From the NCBI RefSeq assembly GCF_000003605.2, contig NW_003122426.1:23837-52123 (forward strand): a stretch of 28,287 nucleotides of DNA, in the 5' to 3' direction. Each line of letters begins with the position of its first letter. The first letter of the stretch is position 1. A program made the translations under genes and the position numbers. Below the pieces are notes generated by a model. The model saw only the letters and a list, made by a program, of their open reading frames with translations. It searched no databases and had not been told where the DNA came from. This DNA comes from Saccoglossus kowalevskii (lineage: Eukaryota; Hemichordata; Enteropneusta; Harrimaniidae). Shown here piece after piece: positions 1-28,287 of this stretch.

Positions 1-210
1 CTGTAAAATGACTAATTTTCACTGGGTTTAAATTTCACTGATTTACCATTTCAGGCATATTCAGTGGGTTTTAAATTCACGGTTTTATCATTTAGATAAT
101 GTGTTCTATGCTAAATTTTACATATTCACTGTGTTTTAATTTAGCGCATTTTTCCAGTCAGCGAAATAAGCTAAATTAAAACCCAGTGAATAATTACCCC
201 CTTTACAGTA
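1..210. mobile_element. Short terminal-inverted-repeat element (MITE-like), left edge truncated by window
   Basis: Starts CTGTAAA at position 1 and ends TTTACAG at 202-208, followed by TA; the matching left TA would be just outside the window. Inside, 124-145 and 170-191 form a 22-nt inverted repeat with one mismatch (core TTTTAATTTAGC / GCTAAATTAAAA). A TTCACTG-GG-TTTTAAAT-type motif recurs near 16-40, 57-80 and 124-140. No coding capacity. The same ends occur at 4494-4683, which supports a dispersed family with a TA target duplication. Confidence 0.65.
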
Positions 211-1297
211 TGGGATCTGTGGCAAATTGACTTGCATTTTTCATATAAAAATAGACAGAAGAAAAAAACACCTGGCAAGAAATTGTTTTTAAAACATAAT
301 CATTGCGTCTCCTTAGCCCTAGTAATTGCTGTAATGATAGGTTTACTTTAAAGTCATAAAATGCGTGGGAATCTCCCATTGTTGGTTGTCTAGCGCTCGT
401 TAGCGTTATTTTAAACCTCTGGTCATATAATCTTCGAAGCTATTGACAAGCTTGATCAGCTGAGGGAATCCAGGCTGTCTCGTCGTCACTCGTAATTTAT
501 CACGGAGCTATTAACACCGGGGTGTCGTATTTATCAGTTTGACGTCGTGCGACGATGTCCAACATGGTGCACACTATTCTGTCACGAACATCGTGTAGTT
601 GGTAATAGTGTAAATGTGTACGTTCATTTAAATGGGTACATGCCGCACCACGTAATGACGTGTATATTGTGGTCGCCAGGTGCAAGCGACATGCCCCACA
701 CAGCAAATATCTAAGGATGGCCTTTGACCCCGACTTGGACCACGTTAGGTTTCTTCTACTTTAGTAGAAATCACACTTGACTATAACAGCTAATGCATCT
801 CAATTTACGTGAGTGCGATTTATAATTTCTTGAGGGTTTCTGGGATATGACTCTTTTGTATCGGAATGAGAACCCACCCATGTAGGGGTTGGTTCACATA
901 TTTTGGTTGGTCTAATTTGTTGATCTCGGTCAATCTAGATGTGGTGGTTATTTTAAACACGTCAATCGTAAAACACAATTTTGCATTTTTTGAGATGTGT
1001 TGTTCAATTTGCATAGACAACAAAACTTTAAGCTGCGGTTATATCGTGATATGACGTCACATACTTAGCCGATTATGCGCTATTATGTTGTAGAGAGAGG
1101 GGAGGGGATTAAATAGGTGGTTAGAGGGGAAAACGACAACAATCTAACAGGTGGTTCTGAATCTTCAAGGATATTCAGAAAACTCCTAGACGCTTTTTTT
1201 TTCATATCGACCTGACCTATGTAGTTTCTGTAAATAAACGGTTTCTCTCTTCTATCTGAACTGACCAACTCATCCATGATTCAAGTTTGTAATATTT

Positions 1298-1417
1298 GAC
1301 GTACACAAGGATTGTTATGCAACAAAAGTTACAGCAATTTCTCACCGTGTGATAGTTGACGTACACATGGATTGTTATGCAACAAAAGTTACAGCAATTT
1401 CTCACCGTGTGATAGTT
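1298..1417. repeat. 60-bp tandem duplication
   Basis: Two adjacent 60-bp copies (1298-1357, 1358-1417) starting GACGTACACA and ending GTGTGATAGTT, differing at a single base by eye (AAGG versus ATGG). Such near-identity suggests a recent duplication. Intronic. Confidence 0.9.
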
Positions 1418-1906
1418 GCGTTTACAACACAGATCGAAAGTCAACTGTATTATATGTTTGATTTCAGAATCGGTAAATTACAATAGCGATAGAGCTATAA
1501 TGTTTATAATAAGCACAGCGAAATAATGTGAACGGCTTTCATCGTCGTATTTTTAAATTCAGTCGTTTAAATTACAATGATCCACTGCGTAGTTTGTCTT
1601 GAGTAATTAACAGTAACACACTCACACACACAGCGGCTGCACCTGTGTTTTAGACGGTGATTACATACATGCATATTGACCTCGCTTTTTGTAGAAACTT
1701 TAAAAGCGGCTTCAAAATCGCAACAATTGTTGTCAATCGATCGATCTCTCATCGCGTCTGTCACACGCGAGTTTAAACGTTTTGCACTTTTGAAACGCCG
1801 ATGAGAAGCTACTGCGTCAAATGATTTAACACATATAGTCCTCGACGTCAGACCGCCATTATTACAAGAGAGGGTAGCGTGCAGCTTTCAAGATTTCCTC
1901 TCGACA

Positions 1907-2218
1907 TCAGAAGAATGAACGACGAAATGTGGCTGTCAGGAAGTTTCTAATTGAAGAGAACGGGTTGAGTTTGAATATTCCGTTACAACAATCACTCATA
2001 TAGACACTATAGGTGCTCCAGAAGTGAATGGGCGCAACAATTGGTGCCAGATACCCCGGACAAAGAGCACAGGCAATGATGCCCTCCCTGGGCAGTGCGA
2101 GTAAGATGTACAGGTGTGGGGAGAGGGGTCGACTCGTAACATTAATCGATATCACGTGGTTGAGATAGAAGCACTGCTCAGAAAGTGTAATGTGTTTACT
2201 GTTACATGTTGTATGAAA
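1907..2218 (-). other. Unassigned open frame with a GPCR-tail-like C-terminus
   Basis: 103 codons open from after a TAA (2221-2219) to a TGA (1909-1907), with no ATG start; a possible acceptor CTGAGCAG|TGC lies at 2174. The translation has a hydrophobic Cys/Pro-rich stretch (GIIACALCPGYLAPIVAPI), then a short hydrophilic part, then LNPFSSIRNF...FRRSFF and stop. The end resembles the TM7/helix-8 pattern of rhodopsin-like receptors (NPxxY, then RN and FRR), but Tyr is missing and no transmembrane bundle is visible. It could be a decayed terminal exon, a transposon remnant or chance. Confidence 0.2.
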
Positions 2219-3190
2219 TTAAACCCGAAAGATCTACTCGTCAATGAACGCCTTCGAGCTGAAGAGGATGACACAGTTCCGTCTATCGATGTTATATAAC
2301 AAATCCATAATCAAAATAAATTAGATATTGTCGAAATCGTTTGTATACATACACCATGTACAACGGGTGTGTACCTCGCCCCAGTCACGTTGCGTGAAAT
2401 CTGACATTTCGATTAAATAATAATTTAATAGAAAATATTATAAAAAAGAAAATATTGATAAATAGAAATGTTACATATATTTATAGTTCAAATATTATAA
2501 TTGTATATACAAAATCTTTGTCCAACTTGCTTCTTTTTGTTGTGGACAGTCAATCAGGAAGTGAATTCATCCTCAGCTCACTTCCCAAACTTTTCATCAG
2601 CTTTGTTTTTGGTCTTGCATACCGACATTTCCCAACATTGGGTCACTAATTTTCAGCTTACATAAATGTTTTCTTTAATTTGAGTCTTCCATTTTTCTTT
2701 ACTTTGAAACATTATTTTTTTAAATACTGTAAATTCTTAATTTATTATTTTCTACGGATTCAGAGTTTTCTGAATTGATTTGATTTTTCCACAATGCTAT
2801 TTATGTATGTGTTCTTTGTCCGAGCTTCCTTGCACCTGAACTTGTTGCCCATTGGCTACATGTTTGCGTTAAACGCATAAAACATGTTCGGTAAGACCTT
2901 GGTGTCAAGATATTGTGTAGATTTACAATAACTCACGAATATAATTGTATAGTAGTATCGCGAACAAAAAATAGATGCGCGAAAAACAGTCACAGTGCTT
3001 GATACCAGTCACAATAACAGGACATAGGTAAGCAGCTTCATGTGTACTTATTTTTACCTTTTACTAAAAGGTTTGCGAACATTTTTTATTAATACTGACT
3101 ATTTGAAACGTAATTACACACTTATGTGCATGAATCTAGGTTTAGTTGCGCAATAAAATATATGCAACGTCGCGTAGTTTATATCTATCC

Positions 3191-3982
3191 CAGCTAATAA
3201 GCTAGTGCTGTTTGGCTCGGACTAGAATGCATCGCGGCCAATAGGAGAGCGCTGTGTAGCTCAGACTAGAAGGTATTTCAGCCAATAAGATAGCGCTATT
3301 TGGCTCAGACTAGAAAGCACTCCAGCCAATAAGATAGCGCTGTGTGGCTCAGACTAGAAGGTATTTCAGCCAATAAGATAGCGCTATTTGGGTCAGACTA
3401 GAAAGCATTTCAACCAATAAGATAGCGTTGTTTGGCTCAGACTAGAAAGCATTTCAGCCAATAAGATAGCGCTGTTTGGCTCAGACTAGAAGGCATTCCA
3501 GTCAATAAGACAGCGCTGTTTGGCTCAGACTAGAAGGTATTTCAGCCAATAAGATAGCGCTATTTGGGTCAGACTAGAAAGCATTTCAGCCAATAAGATA
3601 GCGCTGTTTGGCTCAGACTAGAAGGCATTCCAGCCAATAAGACAGCGCTGTGTAGCTCAGACTAGAAGGTATTTCAGCCAATAAGATAGCGCTATTTGGG
3701 TCAGACTAGAAAGCATTTCAGCCAATAAGATAGCGCTGTTTGGCTAAGACTAGAAGGCATTCCAGCCAATAAGATAGCGCTGTTTTTGGTCAGACTAGAA
3801 AGCATTTCAGCCAATAAGATAGCGCTGTTTGGGTCAGCCTAGAAACCATTTCAGCCAATAAGATAGCACTACTTGGCTCAGTCTAGAAGGCATTCCAGCC
3901 AATAAGATAGCGCTGTGTTGCTCGGCCGAGAAGGTATTCCAGCCAATAAGACAGCGCTGTGTAGCTCGGCCGAGAAGGCACT
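3191..3982. repeat. 44-bp satellite array, about 18 copies
   Basis: Consecutive 44-bp units of the form CAGCCAATAAGATAGCGCTG, then TTTGGCTCAGACTAGAA, then GGCATTC. I count about 18 units, with the first two and last two most diverged. Variants recur every third unit in the middle of the array (ggcattc type, gacagc...ggtattt type, ctatttgggtc...aaagcattt type), giving a 132-bp higher-order period. Each unit has a CCAAT pentamer and an AGCGCT palindrome. Located in RFX6 intron 7. Confidence 0.93.
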
Positions 3983-4063
3983 GGCATCAAAATACAAGTC
4001 AGTCGAAGCATATATACAAGACATATGTTGATACGTCATAAAATGTCAACAAACAAGTTGTTT

Positions 4064-4181
4064 TCTGATTGGTCTAACTGTTAGATATTAGGATTGGGTA
4101 GCCAATCAGACACAATGCAAGCTGCTCTCTGATTGGTCTAACTGTTAGATATTAGGATTGGGTAGCCAATGAGGCACAATC
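4064..4181. repeat. 64-bp tandem duplication with CCAAT inverted repeats
   Basis: Two copies, 64 bp apart. In the first, TCTGATTGG (4064-4072) and CCAATCAGA (4102-4110) are perfect inverted repeats, and TCTAAC-T-GTTAGA lies between them. In the second, TCTGATTGG (4128-4136) faces CCAATGAGG (4166-4174). The flanks (GACCAATCAG, AGCCAATCAG) match the NF-Y CCAAT-box consensus; whether they are bound is unknown. Confidence 0.8.
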
Positions 4182-4282
4182 TTGTAAGTAACTTCGCAGT
4201 AGTGCATATTTTATGGAGGGAATCTGTATTTCACAATCAGACACACATGTTACACAATGAAATTGGTTCGACTTGACCTTAC

Positions 4283-24232
<19,950 letters not shown>

Positions 24233-24324
24233 AGTCGTGTTCAAGGACACGCAAATAACAAAATCAATTCAAGAAGAAAATGTCTACACGTCTTTCAGTT
24301 CAGGGGAGCGATCTGGGGTCAGCC

Positions 24325-24361
24325 GCGTGCTGTAGTTCAACAACTCTACGGTGAATTTATA
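24325..24361 (-). promoter_or_regulatory. Possible core promoter (TATA-like box) for RFX6
   Basis: On the minus strand TATAAAT reads 24361-24355, about 123 bp upstream of the ATG at 24232. A start site 25-35 bp downstream (near 24330) would give a 5' leader of about 100 bp. AT-rich DNA gives such motifs by chance; only the position next to a first coding exon makes it notable. Confidence 0.25.
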
Positions 24362-25244
24362 GCTCAATATATGCAAGGAATTTGAAGGATATGAATACTA
24401 CCCTTATACGCGAAGAACTAGAAATTTCGTTTTTGCCACAGGACCGCCGATTTTAAAGACCTCGGTAGCTTCCGTGAACTTCTACGATAGCGGGGTGGGT
24501 GTAAATAAAACCGTCCTCGCAACCGGAATGCTTACGATATATATCGGAAACGTCTGTAAGTCCGTGTTGTTCGCACATGAACACAACAAAGGCAGTCTCT
24601 CCAGTCGAAGACCGCGGTGTTGGCTTGTCTACACAGGTGTCTCCCCGTCGAGTACAGAGCAGCTCGTACCCAAGGTGATGTAAGAACAAAGTACGGCTTC
24701 ACTGGTCAAACAACGTAGCAATCGCACTGTTGAATATGGACACGGACAAGACAAATGCAGCTAATATGAACAGTACCCTTTTTCCACGGGGCAAAAACAA
24801 ACACCCAATATAAAGTCAACCGCTAGATGACATCACGAGCACAATTCTTATCAGCACACGGCACGTTTAGACCAATCAGATCCAGTTTCGACATAGTAAT
24901 GAATAACTAGTGTGCACAAGTGGGTAGCCACTTTTGAGTTAATCATTAAACACGTGTATGGATACATTGGTATTGTTGACAGATCGCTTTATCACATTCA
25001 TGTCATTATACTGACATGCCAAACCCCGGTTTGTACACTATCGCACGTATGATTGTAGCTTTTGACTATAAACATACCGGCAAAGGCGAACACCACACAA
25101 CTTCAAAAAGAAAACTGCATGAAAAAAAATGGGAAAGTTGAGATCTTGTTTGAGTTGTCTCGGTGTGTATATTGTCAGGAGCCACACAGGGGTGGTATTA
25201 TATTGGTATTATATTTGTGTTTTGCAAAATGTTATGACTTATTG
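24362..25244. other. Upstream region of RFX6, no gene recognised
   Basis: The part nearest the gene (24440-24690) is less AT-rich and open on both strands (24453-24689 minus, 24474-24683 plus), but neither frame resembles a known family. It may be promoter-proximal sequence. The rest shows nothing I can name. Confidence 0.4.
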
Positions 25245-25442
25245 AGAATAGAATAGAATAGAATAGAATAGAATAGAATAGAATATAATATAATATAATA
25301 TAATATGAATAGAATAGAATAGAATAGAATAGAATAGAATAGAATAGAATAGAATAGAATAGAATAGAATAGAATAGAATAGAATAGAATAAAATAAAAT
25401 AAAATAAAATAAAATGATATAAAATAAAATAAAATAGAATAA
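25245..25442. repeat. (GAATA)n / (AAATA)n pentanucleotide microsatellite
   Basis: About 200 bp of GAATA units, with a TAATA variant block (25283-25306) and an AAATA block (25390-25437). The minus-strand Phe/Ile/Leu/Tyr/Ser open frames here are translations of the repeat, not genes. Confidence 0.97.
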
Positions 25443-26348
25443 TTTCATTTCGAATAACAGGATTGTCTTGTCTGTGCTTATATGAGTGAAAAATCACCAG
25501 TTTGATATAACCGCGTTGTACCGCGTTTTATGTCCTACCTTTGCCAGAGTAACGTTGTATTCCAGTCATCTCTGTGTTTTTTTCTAATCGTGTCGAATCA
25601 ACCTTAAAGATTAAAATGTTCAACAACATCTGTGAATAGTATACATACTGGCGGGTTGATACTAAATATGTATAACGTTGTTTTATTTTTATCACGGAAT
25701 GTGCTAACATCTATAATAAAATAAATACAAGTTTTAATTTAATTTTTTCTTCCACCTAACTTGCAGTGAATATATGTATATATATATATATGTCCTTCAT
25801 TAATAGATTAATTATTGTGTAAGACAAAGTCATGATTCTAAAGTTATTGTTTATATTGTTTTCCTAAGATTGAAACCTTCTCACAATTGTTGTGAAAGTT
25901 GGTTATCACTCGTATAACAATAATCATTGGTTTATTATGTATAATTATGGACTTATTGTAAACAGCATTTTGTTTTGTCTTACAGTAACGTACTTTTAGA
26001 AAATTTACTAATATTTTTTTTTTAAATTAGAATAGTTTCTTGGCACTGTTTTAATATTTTTTGAAACCCAGATAATTAATTCAAGATAACAAATATAATT
26101 CCATCGAGTAACAATATGTAATTTATTCACCCTTTTCAGCGCAAACAATTTGAAATATGGCATAATATCTCCACCATAAAAACCAATGTGACAGTTTTAT
26201 AATGACGATATTATTCAAATATAACCGCCAATTTTCTCGATAATAGGCTGTTAATCTCAACCCGTTTTTCAGTCTTATACCAGCCGAGAATATACTTTAT
26301 TATTGCAAAATGAATGAGTTAGATTATAAAAATCCAATGACGGATGTG
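25443..26348. other. AT-rich intergenic stretch
   Basis: Very AT-rich with a short TA run (about 25773-25791). No gene, RNA or mobile element recognised. Confidence 0.6.
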
Positions 26349-27018
26349 TTTCTGGTGTGACCATCCCGTGAGTGTTCGTGTGTGACGTTTCTTGAGTATT
26401 CTGGGGTGACGTTTCTTGCGTGTTCTGGGGTGACCATTTCATTAGTGATCTGGTGTGGTCATTTCGTGAGTTTTCAAGTTTTGGGGTGACGTTTCTTGAG
26501 TGTTCTGGGGTGACGTTTCTTGAGTGTTCTGGGGTGACGTTTTTTGAGTGTTCTGGGGTGACGTTTCTTGCGTGTTCTGGGGTTACCATTTCATTAGTGT
26601 TCTGGTTTGGTCATATCGTGAGTGTTCTGAGGTGACGTTTATTGCGTGTTCTGGTTTGGTCATATCGTGAGTGTTCTGAGGTGACGTTTATTGCGTGTTC
26701 TGGTTTGGTCATATCGTGAGTGTTCTGAGGTGACGTTTATTGCGTGTTCTGGCTTGGTCATATCGTGAGTGTTCTGAGGTGACGTTTATTGCGTGTTCTG
26801 GCTTGGTCATATCGTGAGTGTTCTGAGGTGACGTTTATTGCGTGTTCTGGGGTGACCATTTCATTAGTGTTCTAGAGTGGTCATATCGTGAGTGTTCTGG
26901 GGTGACGTTTCTTGCGTGTTCTGGGGTGACCATTTCATTAGTGTTCTGGTGTGGTCATATCGTGAGTGTTCTGAGGTGACGTTTATTGCGTGTTCTGGGG
27001 TGACCATTTCACGAGTGT
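26349..27018. repeat. Minisatellite of 24/25-bp units
   Basis: Roughly 27 units alternating between GTTCTGGGGTGACGTTTCTT (G-GAGT) and GTTCTGGTTTGGTCATATCG (TGAGT) types, so the middle section runs as a 49-bp dimer (five near-identical dimers at about 26620-26860). The 24-bp units keep frames open on both strands (VTPEHSRN-type repeats on minus, TFLECSGV-type on plus). Frequent frame changes from the 25-bp units argue against coding. Confidence 0.93.
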
Positions 27019-27380
27019 CCATAACAGTCATGAAATGAGGTGTTCGTTTTTCTCATGCTCGGTGACTTTTCACCAAAATGTGCTGGGAGGATCATTTCTC
27101 ACGTTTTCTGGGTGGAATTTCTTGAGTGCCGTCTGGAATAACCATTTCATTAATATTCTAGGCGATGGGTCGACAATTCTCGCGTATTCCGGGTTGACAT
27201 CCCCCTGTTTTCAATAATGACATTTCAAGGATGTTCTAGGATGACAATTTTTCTGAGTTCTTGTCGAGACATATCTTGCGTGTTCTGAGATGGAATTTCT
27301 ATTATGCTCTGGGTGGTATTTCTCCCGTTTATCGAATTGACGACATTTCTCTGGGCAATCTGGGCGATCATATATCGCAT
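27019..27380. repeat. Decayed continuation of the minisatellite
   Basis: Fragments such as TTCTGGGTGGAATTTCTTGAGT and ACCATTTCATTAATATTCTAG persist at irregular spacing, increasingly diverged to the right, consistent with an old flank of the regular array. Confidence 0.65.
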
Positions 27381-27449
27381 ATTTGTTGACATCATAGAGA
27401 ATATTTATTTCTAGTTTCCGCCATGTTATATTTTTTTCAAATAATTTTG

Positions 27450-27485
27450 ATATTACGACTAGTTTTAATATTACGACTAGTTTTA
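27450..27485. repeat. 18-bp tandem duplication
   Basis: ATATTACGACTAGTTTTA occurs twice in a row. Minor AT-rich duplication. Confidence 0.85.
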
Positions 27486-27900
27486 ATAATTCTAAATCAT
27501 CATATATTCATTCCACAACTCTTCTAAAATTTAGTCATTTTTGATTTAATTTGTGTCATTAAATTTGTTAACAGAAATGACTAAAATATCATCACAAAGA
27601 CTAACGACCGACACAAGAAGAGCTATGAACCCACGCCTAATTCATTACATGAAGAAGAGACCAACATTCTAAAAATGGTCTTAGTATGAAGGAAATAATG
27701 ACGTTTTAGTTGTAATATCTCAAAAAATCTTCTCTTTTGTTATTGTGTAGGATATCTTTGCAGACTAATTGTCGCGTATATGCCCTTATTAGACTATCCT
27801 GAAGTTCCTGTTAATTTGCGTCATCACCAATGCAGCTGTTGGCCCGGGCTACGCACCACGATTTTGCCACCTGCTGTTCTTTTGTTTTTATACATCATAA
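27486..27900. other. Intergenic stretch before the Cys-rich frame
   Basis: No repeat or recognised exon. A 31-codon frame starts with ATG at 27577 but has no signal-peptide character. If the next frame is a terminal exon, its intron would lie here. Confidence 0.45.
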
Positions 27901-28164
27901 CACGAGAGGGCGAATAAATGCTTTGTGTCAGAAAACAGTCATCATTTTGTTAAGAATAATTTTTGTTCAATTGTTCCAATTGAAAATAATCATTTAATAT
28001 CTTCGAGCACAAGTTCTCGATTGCGAAGCTGTGAGTGTTCAGTGGGCTGTTTTCAGTATATCTGGGAGAGGCATACATGTTCGGGTATTGATAACTCGTG
28101 TTGGTGCCGTGTTCCTGACTACAGCCGGCCTATGTGTGTTGGCGGGAAGACGAAACAGTTATAA
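27901..28164 (+). CDS. Possible terminal exon of a small cysteine-rich peptide gene
   Basis: 87 codons open from after TAA (27898-27900) to TAA (28162-28164), with no ATG start; a possible acceptor TTTGTGTCAG|AAAAC lies near 27931. The C-terminal 45 residues carry seven Cys. Codons at 28036, 28048, 28078, 28099 and 28105 give C-x3-C-x9-C-x6-C-x-C, the spacing of CS-alpha-beta defensin-type peptides; other Cys lie at 28030 and 28135, and further upstream. An AATAAA signal (28169-28174) begins five bases after the stop, giving a very short 3' end. Alternatives are a fragment of a PAN/apple-like domain or a chance frame. If real it is transcribed divergently from RFX6 and needs an upstream signal-peptide exon, which I did not find. 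Confidence 0.35.
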   Translation, partial: HERANKCFVSENSHHFVKNNFCSIVPIENNHLISSSTSSRLRSCECSVGCFQYIWERHTCSGIDNSCWCRVPDYSRPMCVGGKTKQL

Positions 28165-28287
28165 ATTAAATAAATAACACTACGATAAAGACTTTCCGAT
28201 CTTAACATTGTGAATATTTTCGTTTTTTATGGAGAAAAATACAGTAATTTTACTTATTAAAATTATATTTATTAAAGCGGAAGGGTC

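Larger units (their letters stand above)
1..4282 (-). other. RFX6 intron 7 (incomplete, runs off the left edge)
   Basis: It begins with the donor GTAAGGTC after exon 7, and no acceptor-plus-RFX exon was found before position 1. It carries the densest repeats of the gene: an inverted-repeat element at 1-210, a 60-bp duplication (1298-1417), the 44-bp satellite (3191-3982) and a 64-bp duplication (4064-4181). The stretches 211-1297, 1418-1900 and 2230-3190 show nothing I can name. Confidence 0.75.

Noticed and set aside
2717..2727. Further copy of the CTGTAAA-ended element (TACTGTAAATTC)
   Set aside because: No partner TTTACAG end at a sensible distance and no internal motif.
3191..3982. CRISPR-like regular repeats
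   Set aside because: Units are contiguous without unique spacers and the genome is eukaryotic; this is a satellite.
25198..25497. 99- and 69-codon minus-strand frames rich in Phe, Ile, Leu, Tyr and Ser
   Set aside because: They are direct translations of the GAATA microsatellite.
26275..26635. Repetitive open frames on both strands (VTPEHSRN-type and TFLECSGV-type)
   Set aside because: Produced by 24-bp minisatellite units; 25-bp units break the frame and there is no splice or start context.

Overview
The window is eukaryotic nuclear DNA. It is AT-rich, has long introns with GT-AG boundaries, simple repeats, several unrelated tandem repeats and short inverted-repeat elements, and no bacterial-style operons. 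The protein sequence and repeat content fit an invertebrate animal. A mollusc is my best guess, by inference only.

The one secure gene is on the minus strand: an RFX6-type winged-helix transcription factor covering most of the window. I assembled seven consecutive coding exons from 24232 down to 4283: 24232-24034, 20693-20510, 19346-19223, 11957-11896, 9418-9341, 7972-7945 and 4390-4283. All joins have GT...AG introns and compatible phases, giving 783 bp (261 codons) without a stop. The product has a basic/polar N-terminus, an acidic stretch, the complete RFX DNA-binding domain, and the conserved RFX6 segment after it. One exon is only 28 bp. The dimerisation-region exons are not visible and should lie left of position 1, so the gene is cut by the window edge. 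A weak TATA-like box lies about 120 bp upstream of the chosen ATG.

The introns hold most of the other structure. Intron 7 (1-4282) holds a terminal-inverted-repeat element at 1-210, a 60-bp duplication, an 18-copy 44-bp satellite (3191-3982), and a 64-bp duplication carrying CCAAT-box inverted repeats. Intron 6 begins with a second element of the same inverted-repeat family (4494-4683). Intron 4 holds a CpG-rich patch. Intron 3 holds a CACTA pentanucleotide array and mononucleotide runs. Introns 1 and 2 hold short tandem duplications.

Right of the RFX6 start (24.4-28.3 kb) there is a GAATA pentanucleotide array, a roughly 24/25-bp minisatellite that decays rightward, and at the far right a plus-strand cysteine-rich open frame (27901-28164). 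Its cysteine spacing resembles CS-alpha-beta (defensin-type) peptides, and it could be the last exon of a divergently oriented neighbour. That call is tentative. A few other open frames inside introns are listed at low confidence.
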